A stretch of DNA of 64,000 bases from Helicobacter magdeburgensis. Its GTDB lineage: Bacteria > Campylobacterota > Campylobacteria > Campylobacterales > Helicobacteraceae. How positions within the stretch are numbered: the stretch's first letter is position 1; every line of letters starts with the position of its first letter. The DNA lies in NCBI RefSeq assembly GCF_000765825.2, contig NZ_JRPE02000005.1, forward strand, positions 62,001-126,000. The letters run 5' to 3'. Made by a program: the position numbers and the translations under genes. The notes under the pieces were generated by a model. The model did not search any database. It worked only from the letters and a program-made list of their open reading frames with translations, and was not told the DNA's origin. Positions 27,440 to 37,088 of the stretch are shown here, piece after piece.

Positions 27440-28112
27440 ATGAAACAAGAGTATAAATTCACCCTAATGGGTATGCTAAAATTTGAACTCATTAGCCTCT
27501 ATGGAAGACATTTTTCTTCTTCTGCCAAACCCCGCCTAGAGCAAATCCCAAATTATTTGAATCTTGGCTGTGGGCTTAACTTTCAAAAAGCTATGGGGGG
27601 GGGGGCATAATATAATCAATGCCGATTTTTTCTCCCACTTAAAACCTTTCAAAACTTACACGACCCCAAAACCACAATGGCAACTTGATTTACGCTATCC
27701 ACTTTTATGCCCAGATAACGCTTTTGATGGCGTTTTTTCCGAACACGTGCTGGAACATCTCTACATTGATTATGCACTTTCACTCCTTAAAGAAATTTTT
27801 AGAATCTTAAAGCCAAATGGCACATTGCGTTTGAGTGTGCCGGACTTAGATTTTCGCGTGAAAGAATATCTTGCTGATAAACAAGATGAAAAAAAGAAAA
27901 ATCTAGCCAACGAGCATATTAGAAAGCTTACACAAGAATGGCTTCATTTAAGTGTATGGGATTATGATAGATTGCATTATGAGCTAGAATCTTTAGGCTT
28001 TATCTCCATTCAACGCTCATCTTGCGGAAATGGACGCGATCCTTTATTGCTTTTTGACCTTAAAGAAAGAGCTTATGAATCTTTATATGTTGAAGCCAGC
28101 AAACCAGCCTAA
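27440..28112 (+). CDS. Phase-variable SAM-dependent methyltransferase, OFF as sequenced
   Basis: The ATG at 27440 (AAGGAATGTT just upstream) opens a frame with LNLGCGLNFQ, the SAM-binding motif, and runs into a tract of 11 G at 27595-27605, after which it meets TAA at 27608. The rest of the fold (INADFF, LCPDNAFDGVFSEHVLEHL, EIFRILKPNGTLRLSVPD) is in the +1 frame to 28112. A tract of 10 (or 7 or 13) would restore one protein of about 223 residues. The fold is that of small class I methyltransferases often found with LPS or glycan genes. Substrate unknown. It is isolated from the glycan island at 42.7 kb and converges on truA with a 4-base overlap. Confidence 0.85.
27595..27605 (+). repeat. 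Poly-G tract, 11 G, in the methyltransferase gene
   Basis: Homopolymer of 11 G directly after ATG-like codons; slipped-strand mispairing here would switch the gene. 11 is out of frame, 10 in frame. Confidence 0.95.
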
Positions 28113-28831
28113 TACCCCACACCACAAAGATATAAGCCATTTGGGCTTATGGGGAAGTTATAATGTCTTTTTTTAGCTTGAATCTGCTCTTGCAGACTTT
28201 CTAAACTTAGCTCACCGCGACTTACACTTAATGCTGCACCCACCATAAGTCGCACTTGGGAGCGTAAAAAGCCATTGCCCTTTATATACACAATATCTAA
28301 GCCCTTATGTTGATAGCTAAAAATTCTAAAAATATCACGGATAGAATCTTGTGTAAAAGAGCCATTTTTCTTAAATAAAGCAAAATTATGCTTCCCCTTA
28401 AACATACTCAAAGCAGATTGAAACAACGCCCTATCACCTATTTTTTCATAGCTCACATAGACTGATTGAAAAGGACTTGGAGCGTGAGAGCTAAGCAAAA
28501 AGCGATAAGCTCGCCACAAAGCGTGGAATCTTGGGTGAAAATCTTCATTCACTCTTTCCAGTCTCCGCACCGCAATGTGCGGATACAACTTAGCATTCAG
28601 CAGATTCTGCAAGGTGTGGCTATCCTCAAAATGCCTAGATTCAAAGCTAATGACCTGCCCTGTGGAATGCACACCCTTATCCGTGCGTGAAGCCCCTAGA
28701 ATCTCGCCCCTTATCCCCACACGAGCAAATCCAGCCCGTAATGCCCCTAACACACTTGGCTTGTGCTTTTGTAAAGCAAAGCCATAAAATGCACTGCCAT
28801 CATAGGAAATCACAGCCTTGTATCGTGGCAT
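28109..28831 (-). CDS. truA: tRNA pseudouridine synthase TruA
   Basis: Isomerises uridines 38-40 of the anticodon arm. 240 residues. The catalytic Asp is in GASRTDKGVHSTGQ near residue 50. YDGSAFYGFALQ near the N-terminus and RSQVRLMVGA near residue 190 are family blocks. It abuts the LptF/G-family gene and ends convergent with the methyltransferase gene. Confidence 0.95.
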   Translation of the reverse strand: MPRYKAVISYDGSAFYGFALQKHKPSVLGALRAGFARVGIRGEILGASRTDKGVHSTGQVISFESRHFEDSHTLQNLLNAKLYPHIAVRRLERVNEDFHPRFHALWRAYRFLLSSHAPSPFQSVYVSYEKIGDRALFQSALSMFKGKHNFALFKKNGSFTQDSIRDIFRIFSYQHKGLDIVYIKGNGFLRSQVRLMVGAALSVSRGELSLESLQEQIQAKKRHYNFPISPNGLYLCGVGY

Positions 28832-29865
28832 TAATAAAACTTTGCGATAAATTTTTTATACAGAAAAAATCCGCCAAAAAACCACAAAATCGGTATGCTT
28901 ATCATTCCAACAAGGGCAAAATTATCCGAAGCGATGTGCATAAGCACAAAATACAACGCCACAGAGCCAATCACATAAAAATACGACATATTAGAGCGAA
29001 ATCGCGGATTAGCAATGCCAAAAAGCGGAATTAAAAAGATAGAAACTAAAGGAAAAAGTGAGACCATTACAGCTTGGGCGAGTTTGCGGAGTTTTTGGCG
29101 AGATTCAAGGCTGAAGGCTTCTTTCCAATAGGCTATCAAGTCATATCCGCTAAGCTGTGGCTCACTGACATTTTGTCGCACACTCATTGTGTTGTAATCC
29201 ACCCTTTTTACCTCCTCGGGTGCGGCAAAATAGGCTTTACCTGATGTGAGATTTAGCTCAAACAAGCCTTGATTATTATTTGTTTGCCCAGATTGTGCGA
29301 CAATAAAAGTATCGCCCTCAAAGCCATTTTCCGAAAATAGCACAAGGTTTTGATATTTGCGATTATCCACACTATCCACATACACAAGCCAATCACCAAG
29401 CTTTTGCCCAAACTCACCGGGTTTAATATTTACATCAATATCCGCCTTTTTTTGTGCTACAAAATTTTTAGACGCACTTGTGGCTAAAGGCAGCAAAATA
29501 AATGAAAATACAAATAAAACCAAAGTAGCAAGAAGCGTAATAGGCAAAAAAAATCGCACTATATCAAGTGGCTTACTCCCAAGTGAAAAACACACCATAA
29601 GTTCATAGTCATACGCCAGACGCGAGATTCCAAGCACGAGTGCAGCAAAAAAGGTAATGGGGATAATAAAAAATAGACTACTTGGAATAAGATACACAAA
29701 TAATGTCCCCAAATCCAAAAAGCTCATTTTCACTACATAAGTCCGCCCAGCTATGTCAATGAGCAACACCACAGAAGCGATAAAAAACAGCACGAGAAAA
29801 AATGGGAAAAAAATCTGTGCAAAAGAGCTAAAAAGATATTTTTTAAGCATTGCCAAAATTCTCAC
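28831..29865 (-). CDS. LptF/LptG (YjgP/YjgQ) family permease
   Basis: Inner-membrane subunit of the LPS export ABC system that hands LPS to the periplasmic bridge. 344 residues with transmembrane segments near 13-35, 50-75, 95-115 and three more after residue 270, and a periplasmic jellyroll domain between (about 120-265). The start at 29865 overlaps the prepilin peptidase stop by 23 bases; an alternative ATG at 29850 (MLKKYLFSSF) gives the more typical N-terminus. LptF and LptG cannot be told apart here. Confidence 0.88.
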   Translation of the reverse strand: MRILAMLKKYLFSSFAQIFFPFFLVLFFIASVVLLIDIAGRTYVVKMSFLDLGTLFVYLIPSSLFFIIPITFFAALVLGISRLAYDYELMVCFSLGSKPLDIVRFFLPITLLATLVLFVFSFILLPLATSASKNFVAQKKADIDVNIKPGEFGQKLGDWLVYVDSVDNRKYQNLVLFSENGFEGDTFIVAQSGQTNNNQGLFELNLTSGKAYFAAPEEVKRVDYNTMSVRQNVSEPQLSGYDLIAYWKEAFSLESRQKLRKLAQAVMVSLFPLVSIFLIPLFGIANPRFRSNMSYFYVIGSVALYFVLMHIASDNFALVGMISIPILWFFGGFFLYKKFIAKFY

Positions 29866-30508
29866 TCACAACAAAATGTAGCCACATAAGATTCAGCAAA
29901 ACACCCACAAAAATAAAAAAACAAAATGGAAGCTTAAGATTCATAAGATTTGCTTTGTAAAATATCTTTAAAATAATTGCATAAAAAAGTGCGGCAATGC
30001 TACCTAAAAACACAGCTACAAACGCATCAAGCACCCCAAAGGCAATGCCAACAGAGCTTAGCACGATTATATCTGCCTCCCCGATAATATCCTTTTTCGC
30101 CATAGATTGATACATAATTTTGAGTGTAAAAAACACTCCACCAACGCCAAAGCCAAGCAACACCCTTTGTATAAAGCTCTCTTGCATAAACATAGAATCT
30201 AAAAAGGCAAAAACCACACATATTAAAAGCAATAAAAAATTTAGCACATCAGGCAAGGCAAGGCATTGAATATCAATGAGACCAAGTAGTAATAAAAGCA
30301 TAAGCACCACATAAACCGCCCCAGCTTCAAGCCAATAAAGCATTGCAAGTGAAAAAATAAACAACAGCATAAAGTAGATTCTATACCGAGTGGAAGTAAA
30401 AGTCGCTCTAAGCAACGCGGAAAAATGCGTATAAGTGCCACTATACAAATGAATAAGCAACACCCCAATAAAAGCATAAAACAAAGAGAGAAAGACAAAA
30501 CCTACCAT
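29843..30508 (-). CDS. Prepilin peptidase, A24 family, peptidase domain only
   Basis: 221 residues with about seven transmembrane segments. The first catalytic Asp is in GLIDIQCLALPD near residue 78 and the second in GEADIIVLSSVGIAFG near residue 142; PFCFFIFVG near the C-terminus corresponds to the PFxPFL block. The N-terminal cytoplasmic methyltransferase domain with its zinc cysteines is absent, so the protein should cleave leader peptides but not N-methylate. The second site reads GEAD where the family usually has GxGD. No pilin or type II secretion gene is in the window. It lies between pcm and the LptF/G gene. Confidence 0.82.
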   Translation of the reverse strand: MVGFVFLSLFYAFIGVLLIHLYSGTYTHFSALLRATFTSTRYRIYFMLLFIFSLAMLYWLEAGAVYVVLMLLLLLGLIDIQCLALPDVLNFLLLLICVVFAFLDSMFMQESFIQRVLLGFGVGGVFFTLKIMYQSMAKKDIIGEADIIVLSSVGIAFGVLDAFVAVFLGSIAALFYAIILKIFYKANLMNLKLPFCFFIFVGVLLNLMWLHFVVSENFGNA

Positions 30509-30528
30509 CTCACACCCCCACGCATATT

Positions 30529-31161
30529 CTATCTTACGACGCCATTTTGCACATCAACAAATAAGCACTCCCCAAGACTCTCCCCCCTATCTAAAACCCC
30601 CTTAGTTTTTCTAAATCGCTTGATAATCTGTCGTCCCCCATCAAGCATAGGCGCGACAATAGTTCCACCATCTTCAAGCTGATTCACAATCCCTTGTGGA
30701 ATCTCTCTCGCACACGCCGAAAACAATATTGCATCAAAAGGGGCATATTCCGCCCAGCCCTTTTGCCCATCATCGAGTTTAACAAAGATATTATGCACTT
30801 GTAACGCCCTAAAACGCTCCCTTGCTTCACTTAAAAGCTTATCAATGCGTTCAATGCTAAAAACCCTGCGAAACATTTTTGATAATACCATTGCTTGATA
30901 CCCACTCCCACAGCCAATCTCCAGCACAGAATCTCCACCATTTGGAGAGAGATATTCCGTCATTTGAGCCACGGTCAAAGGTGAGCTAATCCATTGTGAA
31001 TCTACCATCGGCAAAGCATTAATCTCATAAGAGAGATGAGCAAAAGCAGGGGGGACAAATACTTCACGATTGACGCTACTTAGGGCTTCAACAACTTTTG
31101 GTGATAATGGGAGTTTTGCTTGTATCTCATCACACATTTTTTTTGCTAGTTTTCTATACAT
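30529..31161 (-). CDS. pcm: Protein-L-isoaspartate O-methyltransferase
   Basis: Repairs isoaspartyl residues in aged proteins using SAM. 210 residues. SAM motif VLEIGCGSGYQAMVL, upstream block MVDSQWISSPLTVAQMTEYL (family: Q-x-IS-P), post-I block VFSIERIDKL and C-terminal IVAPMLDGGRQ-I. It lies 20 bases upstream of the prepilin peptidase gene. The truA-LptF/G-pcm-nrdB order is shared with H. pylori, with the peptidase as an extra member here. Confidence 0.93.
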   Translation of the reverse strand: MYRKLAKKMCDEIQAKLPLSPKVVEALSSVNREVFVPPAFAHLSYEINALPMVDSQWISSPLTVAQMTEYLSPNGGDSVLEIGCGSGYQAMVLSKMFRRVFSIERIDKLLSEARERFRALQVHNIFVKLDDGQKGWAEYAPFDAILFSACAREIPQGIVNQLEDGGTIVAPMLDGGRQIIKRFRKTKGVLDRGESLGECLFVDVQNGVVR

Positions 31162-31203
31162 AGTCCCTACACGCTTTCCTTACATACTGCCCTGCTTATG
31201 CTT

Positions 31204-31944
31204 TTATACATTAATTTGTATGCCTGTATTGAGATATTTTCTCATACGCGAAGTTTCATTTATATCCACCACTTGGGCAATATAATTTTTCTTATCATTT
31301 TTATATACAACGCCATAAGGCGTGATGATTGAGCTTCCCTTTGCCATAGTATCATTAGCACTATTACTAGCCACCACAAAGGCTTGATTTGCCACGGCAA
31401 GGGCTTGGGACAGAATCTCAAAGTGATTTTTTCTTGCCTTGCCCCATTGTGCGCTTACAAAAATAATATCCGCTCCCTTAATTTGCTCCCACAACTCCAC
31501 AAAACGCAACTCAAAGCAAATGAGCGCCGCACATCTTAGCCCATCTATCTCAAAAAAGCCAATCTCATCTTTATCCCCTGCCTGAAAATGCAACTGCTCA
31601 TCACCGAGCAAAAAGAGCTTATTTTTACTCTGCTTGTGAATCACCTCGCCTTTGTGAAACACTTTAAGATTATTAAAAAACTTTTTATTTTTCTTTTCAA
31701 TCATTGTGGTAATAAGCGTATTTTTATACTTTGCACTACACTCTAAAAGTCGCTCTGTGGCGAGTTTAGAAAACTCACTTGCTTCTTCCATACGCTGATA
31801 GGCAAAGCCACTTAGCACCACCTCAGGCGTGCAAATAATGGCATCTTTACCACATTGTGCGACAAAATCCTCCACCTGTTTCAAATTCCTAGCAAAATCC
31901 TGCCCCGTCTTTATCTGCATACAATAAAGTTTTTTAGAAATCAT
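31204..31944 (-). CDS. Nitrilase-superfamily carbon-nitrogen hydrolase
   Basis: About 246 residues from ATG at 31944, whose first 11 bases overlap the nrdB stop; longer in-frame starts exist up to 32031 but would run nearly 100 bases into nrdB. The catalytic triad is visible: Glu in [11 protein letters not shown], Lys in KQSKNKLFL and Cys in [10 protein letters not shown]. Such enzymes hydrolyse amide bonds of small molecules (omega-amidase or similar). The specific substrate is not readable. It follows nrdB and may be cotranscribed. Confidence 0.87.
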   Translation of the reverse strand: MISKKLYCMQIKTGQDFARNLKQVEDFVAQCGKDAIICTPEVVLSGFAYQRMEEASEFSKLATERLLECSAKYKNTLITTMIEKKNKKFFNNLKVFHKGEVIHKQSKNKLFLLGDEQLHFQAGDKDEIGFFEIDGLRCAALICFELRFVELWEQIKGADIIFVSAQWGKARKNHFEILSQALAVANQAFVVASNSANDTMAKGSSIITPYGVVYKNDKKNYIAQVVDINETSRMRKYLNTGIQINV

Positions 31945-32980
31945 CAAAATTAATACTCCCTTTTGAATAATTTGTAACCTTAGCTTCAAAGAAATTTGTT
32001 TTTTGGTCATTAAAGCTTGCAAACTGCTCAACCCACTTAATAGGATTTTTTGAATGATAAATCTCCCTTAGCCCTACCGCCCTTAAACGCGTATCTGCAA
32101 GGTATTGAATATACTCTCGTATAATATCTGCAGTCAGCCCTAGAATCTGCCCTTGTGTGATATATTCTCCCCACGCAGATTCTATTTCCACCGCCTTTTG
32201 AAACATCGCTATCACTTCTTCTTCAAGCGAAGGAGTAAAAAGATGGGGCTGCTCCTTTCTTAAGGCATTTATCATTTGTTGAAATACAAGCAAATGCGTT
32301 ACCTCATCTCGCTGGATAAAGCGTATCATTTGAGCAGAGCCTAGCATTTTACCACTGCGTGCAAGTGTATAAAAATATGAGAATCCACTATAAAAATATA
32401 TGCCCTCTAAAATTTGATTAGCAAAGAGAGCTTTAAGCAGATTCTGCTCCGTCGGTTGTTTGCCAAGCTCAATATACACATTGGCTATATGGTCGTTTTT
32501 GCTTCTTAGCTGCATATCCACACGCCACATCTCATAAATCTCATCTGTATTTGCCGAGATAGATTCCACCATAACCGCATAACTTTGTGAATGCAATGCC
32601 TCTTCAAAAGCCTGACGCACAAGGATAAGATTAATCTCCGGGCTTGTGATGTAGGGATTAACATTATCAATAAGATTATTTGTCTGTAAGGAATCCATAA
32701 AAATAAGCTGTGCTAATGCCCTATCATACCCCGCCTTTTCTTGGGCAGTTAGCCCATCGGCATAATCACGCTTATCGCCATTAAGATTGACTTCTTCTGG
32801 AAACCAAGTGTTTGCAAGCATTGTTTTCCAAAGATTATAAGCCCACTGATATTTGATTTTATTCAAATCAAACATACTTGTAGGATTCCCTCCAAAAATC
32901 TTGCGATCTTTTACGCTCTCTTTAGATTCTGGATTATAAATTTTTTTGCGTTCAATATTTTGAGATTGAGCTGTATCCAT
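31934..32980 (-). CDS. nrdB: Ribonucleoside-diphosphate reductase, class Ia beta subunit
   Basis: Holds the diiron-tyrosyl radical cofactor needed to reduce ribonucleotides. 348 residues. Iron-ligand regions are [23 protein letters not shown] (E..H) and [12 protein letters not shown] then [11 protein letters not shown] (E..H). The C-terminal peptide ends in SINFDDF, the usual tail that docks into NrdA. Complete. nrdA is not in the window. Confidence 0.95.
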   Translation of the reverse strand: MDTAQSQNIERKKIYNPESKESVKDRKIFGGNPTSMFDLNKIKYQWAYNLWKTMLANTWFPEEVNLNGDKRDYADGLTAQEKAGYDRALAQLIFMDSLQTNNLIDNVNPYITSPEINLILVRQAFEEALHSQSYAVMVESISANTDEIYEMWRVDMQLRSKNDHIANVYIELGKQPTEQNLLKALFANQILEGIYFYSGFSYFYTLARSGKMLGSAQMIRFIQRDEVTHLLVFQQMINALRKEQPHLFTPSLEEEVIAMFQKAVEIESAWGEYITQGQILGLTADIIREYIQYLADTRLRAVGLREIYHSKNPIKWVEQFASFNDQKTNFFEAKVTNYSKGSINFDDF

Positions 32981-33012
32981 TATGAAGACCCTTGAAAATT
33001 TTTAAGAATGCG

Positions 33013-33021
33013 ATTGTAACA
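33013..33021 (-). promoter_or_regulatory. Extended -10 promoter for nrdB
   Basis: On the minus strand TG-T-TACAAT, with TACAAT at 33018-33013, lies about 33 bases before the nrdB ATG. No -35 is evident. It would also drive the nitrilase and possibly pcm genes. Confidence 0.5.
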
Positions 33022-33076
33022 AACTAAGACTTAAAACGACATATAAACAAAAAGATTTGGGGAAATAAAAAAGAAG

Positions 33077-33161
33077 TGGTGCGGGAAAGAGGACTTGAAC
33101 CTCCACGCCTTGCGGCGCCAGATCCTAAGTCTGGTGCGTCTGCCAATTTCGCCATTCCCGC
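33077..33161 (-). tRNA. tRNA-Leu (UAG), reads CUN
   Basis: Acceptor GCGGGAA pairs with UUCCCGC, discriminator A and encoded CCA at 33077-33079. Anticodon stem CCAGA/UCUGG encloses loop CUUAGGA, giving UAG. Class II variable arm CGCCGCAAGGCG region. 85 bases. It is the third leucine isoacceptor in the window. Confidence 0.95.
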
Positions 33162-33253
33162 AAGCGTTTATTAGGCTTAAACCTAAAAACAAGGTGGGGA
33201 TTTTACTTGATTATTCTTTAAACTTTTCTAAAATCACCCATAATTGCCTAAAA

Positions 33254-35176
33254 CTATACGCCAACCCATTGTTTAATAGAATCTGCTAGGCTTTGCGTTT
33301 CTAGCCCAAGGGCAGATTCTACAATACCACTATTGCCGTGCGGAATAAAGCTATCTTGTATTTCAAAGCTTTTAAATGCCACACCAAGCAGATTTTCTTC
33401 TGCCATAAACTCAAGCAAAGCACTCCCCACACCGCCCATAGCATAGCTATCACTCAACACGCAAATATGCGTATGGCTTTGACACAAAATTTTAAGCCTC
33501 TCTTTGTCAAGGGGCTTTACAAAACGCAAATCAAGCAAGGTAGGATTTAGCCCAGATTTACGCAAAGATTCTCGCACATAATACGCTCTGCCTACACCAT
33601 TCCCATAGCCTATAAGCAGAACCTTTTCCCCTTGAATGAGTAGCTCCGCCTTGCCTAGCTCAAATGCCTTAGATTCAAACACGCCATCTTCTAACACAAA
33701 TTTTGAACGCGGATAGCGAAAGGCACAAGGGGCATTATCGCAATGATAGGCAAAATCAACCGCTTGGGCTAAACTCGCATTATCGCGTGGGGCAAAAAGC
33801 ACAAAATTTGGGATAGAACGCAAATAGGCAATGTCAAATAGTCCTTGATGCGTCTCACCATCTTCACCCACAATCCCCGCCCTATCAATGCAAAATCGCA
33901 CAGGAAGTCCTAAGATTCCAACATCGTGTATCAGCTGATCATACGCACGCTGCAAAAAAGTAGAGTAAATCGCCACAAATGGCTTATAGCCTTCCTTTGC
34001 CATTGCCGCCATTGAAGTAACCCCGTGAGCCTCACAAATCGCCACATCCCAGAATCTTTGCGGATATTTTTCAATCAACCTATCCATTCCCGTCCCGCTT
34101 GGCATAGCTGCGGTAATGCCTACGACCAATTCATCATTACAATAAGATTCTAAAGCCTTTGAAAAGACTGCCGTTGGGGCGATTTGAGCGGATTTTTTAA
34201 TCACAGAGCCGGTGCTTATATCAAAAGGAGCTACGCCGTGCCACTGCTCAAAATGCCCTTCAGCCATCTCATACCCCTTGCCCTTAAGCGTTTGGGCGTG
34301 GATAATCACGGGCTTTTTCATCTCTTTTGCTCTCTGCAATGTGTTGATAATAAGCTCAATATTATGCCCATCAATGGGACCTACATAATCAAGCCCTAGC
34401 TCTTCAAACAAAATCCCGGGCGTGATGAGCTTCAAAGATTCTTCAAATCGTTTAGCCAAATAAGTCGCTGAATCTGGCATTTTTTGTAAGACTTTTTTAA
34501 TGCTATGGCGTGTTTTTTGATACAGCGGAGTAGTAAGAATCTGTGAGAGATAGTTGCTTATCGCACCTATGGGCTTAGCGATACTCATCTCATTATCATT
34601 TAAAACAATCACCATTGGGTATTTTCTATCGCCTAATTCATTGAGTGCTTCATACACTAGCCCCGCACTCATTGAGCCATCGCCTATCATAATCACAGGC
34701 ATATATTCATTATTTTGTAACGCCCTAGCCTTAGCCGCCCCAACGCCCAAAGAAATAGAAGTAGAGCTATGTCCGGCGATAAAATAATCACTCGCAGATT
34801 CTTTAGGGTGGCAAAATCCACTTATACCCCCATACTGCCGAAGTGTGGCAAACTCACTAAAACGCCCGGTTAGAATCTTATGCGCGTAAGCTTGATGAGA
34901 CACATCAAAGATAAAAGGGTGCTTTGCCACATCAAAGACGGCGTGCATTCCTATAATCAAATCTACCGCTCCAAGTGTGGAGCTTAAATGTCCGCCATTG
35001 GTGCTCACCACTTCTAAGATTCTTTTGCGAATGCAGGTTGCCACTTCCTGCAACTCATTTGAAGACATTGTGCGTAATGTGTCAAATACACCTTCTTTAG
35101 CCAAGCATATATCTAATGCTTTTGAATCTAACTCGCTTGGCACATTGGCACTAGATACATTTGCTACCACTTCCAT
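33254..35176 (-). CDS. dxs: 1-Deoxy-D-xylulose-5-phosphate synthase
   Basis: First enzyme of the MEP isoprenoid pathway: pyruvate plus glyceraldehyde-3-phosphate to DXP with thiamine diphosphate. 640 residues. HLSSTLGAVDL, catalytic His region in FDVSHQAYAHKILTGR, ThDP motif GDGSMSAGLVYEALNE with ..NDN, and the transketolase-type pyrimidine domain DRAGIVGEDGETHQG. ATG is preceded by AGGAAAG. It is the last gene of the hisC-fliF-fliG-fliH-dxs unit. Confidence 0.97.
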   Translation of the reverse strand: MEVVANVSSANVPSELDSKALDICLAKEGVFDTLRTMSSNELQEVATCIRKRILEVVSTNGGHLSSTLGAVDLIIGMHAVFDVAKHPFIFDVSHQAYAHKILTGRFSEFATLRQYGGISGFCHPKESASDYFIAGHSSTSISLGVGAAKARALQNNEYMPVIMIGDGSMSAGLVYEALNELGDRKYPMVIVLNDNEMSIAKPIGAISNYLSQILTTPLYQKTRHSIKKVLQKMPDSATYLAKRFEESLKLITPGILFEELGLDYVGPIDGHNIELIINTLQRAKEMKKPVIIHAQTLKGKGYEMAEGHFEQWHGVAPFDISTGSVIKKSAQIAPTAVFSKALESYCNDELVVGITAAMPSGTGMDRLIEKYPQRFWDVAICEAHGVTSMAAMAKEGYKPFVAIYSTFLQRAYDQLIHDVGILGLPVRFCIDRAGIVGEDGETHQGLFDIAYLRSIPNFVLFAPRDNASLAQAVDFAYHCDNAPCAFRYPRSKFVLEDGVFESKAFELGKAELLIQGEKVLLIGYGNGVGRAYYVRESLRKSGLNPTLLDLRFVKPLDKERLKILCQSHTHICVLSDSYAMGGVGSALLEFMAEENLLGVAFKSFEIQDSFIPHGNSGIVESALGLETQSLADSIKQWVGV

Positions 35177-35201
35177 TTATCTTTCCTAGTCTCTTTTGCC
35201 A

Positions 35202-36053
35202 TCAATCACGCATATTTTCTAGCACGGATTGCTTCAAATTCTTGTATCGTGCCATAATCGTGCCATCAAGATTCCCACTATCACTTACAATCACCACACC
35301 ACCTAAACTCACAGCACTATCAGATAGAATCTCAACCTTTGTATTTTCACTCAACTGCTCTTTTAAGAAGAGATAATCACTTGGATTGACTTTGATTTTA
35401 ATGTTTGTTGCGTCCATTATGGAGTTTAACAACTCCTTTGTTAAACCAAGTGCAATTTTTTGAGAGTTTTCACTCACTTCGCTCAAAATCACCTCTTTTG
35501 CAATATCCACAGAAATCGCACTTAGCTCCTTTTCCAAATCCTCCAAATGCTTTTGGCTCTGCTTTAAGGCGGATTCTAGCGTGATAATAGAATCTACAAG
35601 CGATTTTTTCTGCGTATTTATCTCGGCAAATAGCTCATCTTTTGCCTTAGTTTCAGCCTCTCTAAAGCCGTCCTTGTAGCCCTCTTCTCTCGCACTTGCT
35701 ACCCTTTGCTCACTCTCTACTTGCAGTTTTTCAAACTGAATCTGTAGCTTTGCTAGAGAGCTTGATAGCTCATCTGTTTTTTGCAACAATCTCTCTACTA
35801 ATTCCTGCTCCAAAGTAGCGATTTTCTGCATTGTAGATTCTGTATTTTGAATCTCTGTGGAGGCTTGTGTCTCACCTAAAGGCTCACTTTCATTTATCTC
35901 GCTAGTTGTCTCTTTATTTATCTCTTGGCTTGGCTCTAGGATTTTGCCAGATTCTAACATCTCACTTGTAATGCTTTTAAACTCATATTTTTTAATATTA
36001 TGATTTTTAAGCTCCTCTTGCCCGATAATATTTTCTTGACTAAGCAATGACAT
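35202..36053 (-). CDS. fliH: Flagellar assembly protein FliH
   Basis: Regulator of the flagellar export ATPase FliI. 283 residues, longer than enteric FliH because of an acidic N-terminal extension. Residues about 75-175 are a Glu/Lys/Gln-rich coiled coil and the C-terminal third has the FliH/V-ATPase E-type pattern with VDIAKEVILSEVSENSQ and SDSGNLDGTIMARYK. It overlaps the fliG end by 14 bases. Confidence 0.9.
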   Translation of the reverse strand: MSLLSQENIIGQEELKNHNIKKYEFKSITSEMLESGKILEPSQEINKETTSEINESEPLGETQASTEIQNTESTMQKIATLEQELVERLLQKTDELSSSLAKLQIQFEKLQVESEQRVASAREEGYKDGFREAETKAKDELFAEINTQKKSLVDSIITLESALKQSQKHLEDLEKELSAISVDIAKEVILSEVSENSQKIALGLTKELLNSIMDATNIKIKVNPSDYLFLKEQLSENTKVEILSDSAVSLGGVVIVSDSGNLDGTIMARYKNLKQSVLENMRD

Positions 36054-37071
36054 CGTCTTGCTCTCCTAGTTGGATTAAACCTTGTTCTGACAAGGTTTGC
36101 ACCACTTCTACAACCTTTCTTTGTGCAGATTCCACATCACGCACTTTTACCGCACCAAGGAACTGCATCTCTTCCATAAACTGCTCGCTCGCCCTTTGAG
36201 ACATGTTCCCCATAAATTTTTGTTTCAACTCATCAGGGGCGGATTTAAGTGCAAGTGTAAGATCCTTTTTATCCGCAATTTTGAGAATCTCTCTAATAGC
36301 GTTATTATCAAGTTTAGAGATGTCTTCAAAGGTAAACATCATCTCTTTAATCTCAATAGCTAATTGCTCATCAATCTGCTCAATATGTGCGATTGTCGCT
36401 TTGGCAGCCTTTTGTCCAAGGCGGTTAAAGATTTCAGCCACAGAGCGTGTGCCACCCACTTCTACCTTGTAGCTTGTCAAAGATTCTAGTTTGTTTTCAA
36501 GCACAGCAGAGACGCGTTTAACGACACTTGGGGAAATATCCCCTAAGTTTGCCATACGGATAGCCACTTCTGCGCGCAAATCATCAGAAAAATACCCTAG
36601 CGTTTCAGCCGCACCACTTGCGTCCATATGAGCAAGAATAAGAGCAATAGTTTGAGGGTGTTCGTTAATAATAAAGTCTGCAAGTTGCTGTGGGCGGATT
36701 TTTGACAGATAGGCAAAATTCTTTTGGGACTGCATTGTTTTAGCAAGTTTATCTAAAATCGCCTTTGCCGCTTCAGGTCCAAGTGCTTTAATCAATAAAT
36801 CACGCGCATAGTCCATACCGCCGGAGTTAATGTATTGATTTGATTGAAAAATGACATAAAATTCTTCTAGCACCGCTGCACCGATAGTCTTATCTGTGCC
36901 GCTTAGCTGGGCGATTTGCTTACTGACTTCTGTAATGGCATCAATATCAAGGTGATGGAAAATCTCCGAAGTAATCTCATCGCCTAGCTGGACTAGCAAA
37001 ATGGCGATTTTCTCTGCCATTGAAAGCTCATCATACTGCGCTCTTTGTCTAGGACTAAGTGTAATTGCCAT
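36040..37071 (-). CDS. fliG: Flagellar motor switch protein FliG
   Basis: Rotor protein that binds FliF and receives torque from the stators. 343 residues, normal length. LSMAEKIAILLVQLGDE at the N-terminus, middle EHPQTIALILAH (EHPQ motif), and the torque helix region with FTFEDISKLDNNAIREILK and charged residues. Ribosome-binding site AAGGAG precedes the ATG. Its switch partner CheY1 is in the first segment of the window. Confidence 0.96.
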   Translation of the reverse strand: MAITLSPRQRAQYDELSMAEKIAILLVQLGDEITSEIFHHLDIDAITEVSKQIAQLSGTDKTIGAAVLEEFYVIFQSNQYINSGGMDYARDLLIKALGPEAAKAILDKLAKTMQSQKNFAYLSKIRPQQLADFIINEHPQTIALILAHMDASGAAETLGYFSDDLRAEVAIRMANLGDISPSVVKRVSAVLENKLESLTSYKVEVGGTRSVAEIFNRLGQKAAKATIAHIEQIDEQLAIEIKEMMFTFEDISKLDNNAIREILKIADKKDLTLALKSAPDELKQKFMGNMSQRASEQFMEEMQFLGAVKVRDVESAQRKVVEVVQTLSEQGLIQLGEQDDVIA

Positions 37072-37088
37072 AGCTACTCCTTTTTCAT

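Noticed and set aside
27106-27440. tmRNA, RNase P RNA or SRP RNA in the gap upstream of purD
   Set aside because: None of the hallmark sequences of those RNAs (tmRNA tRNA-like ends, RNase P GAGGAAAGUCC, SRP GGAAGCAGC loop) is present on either strand.
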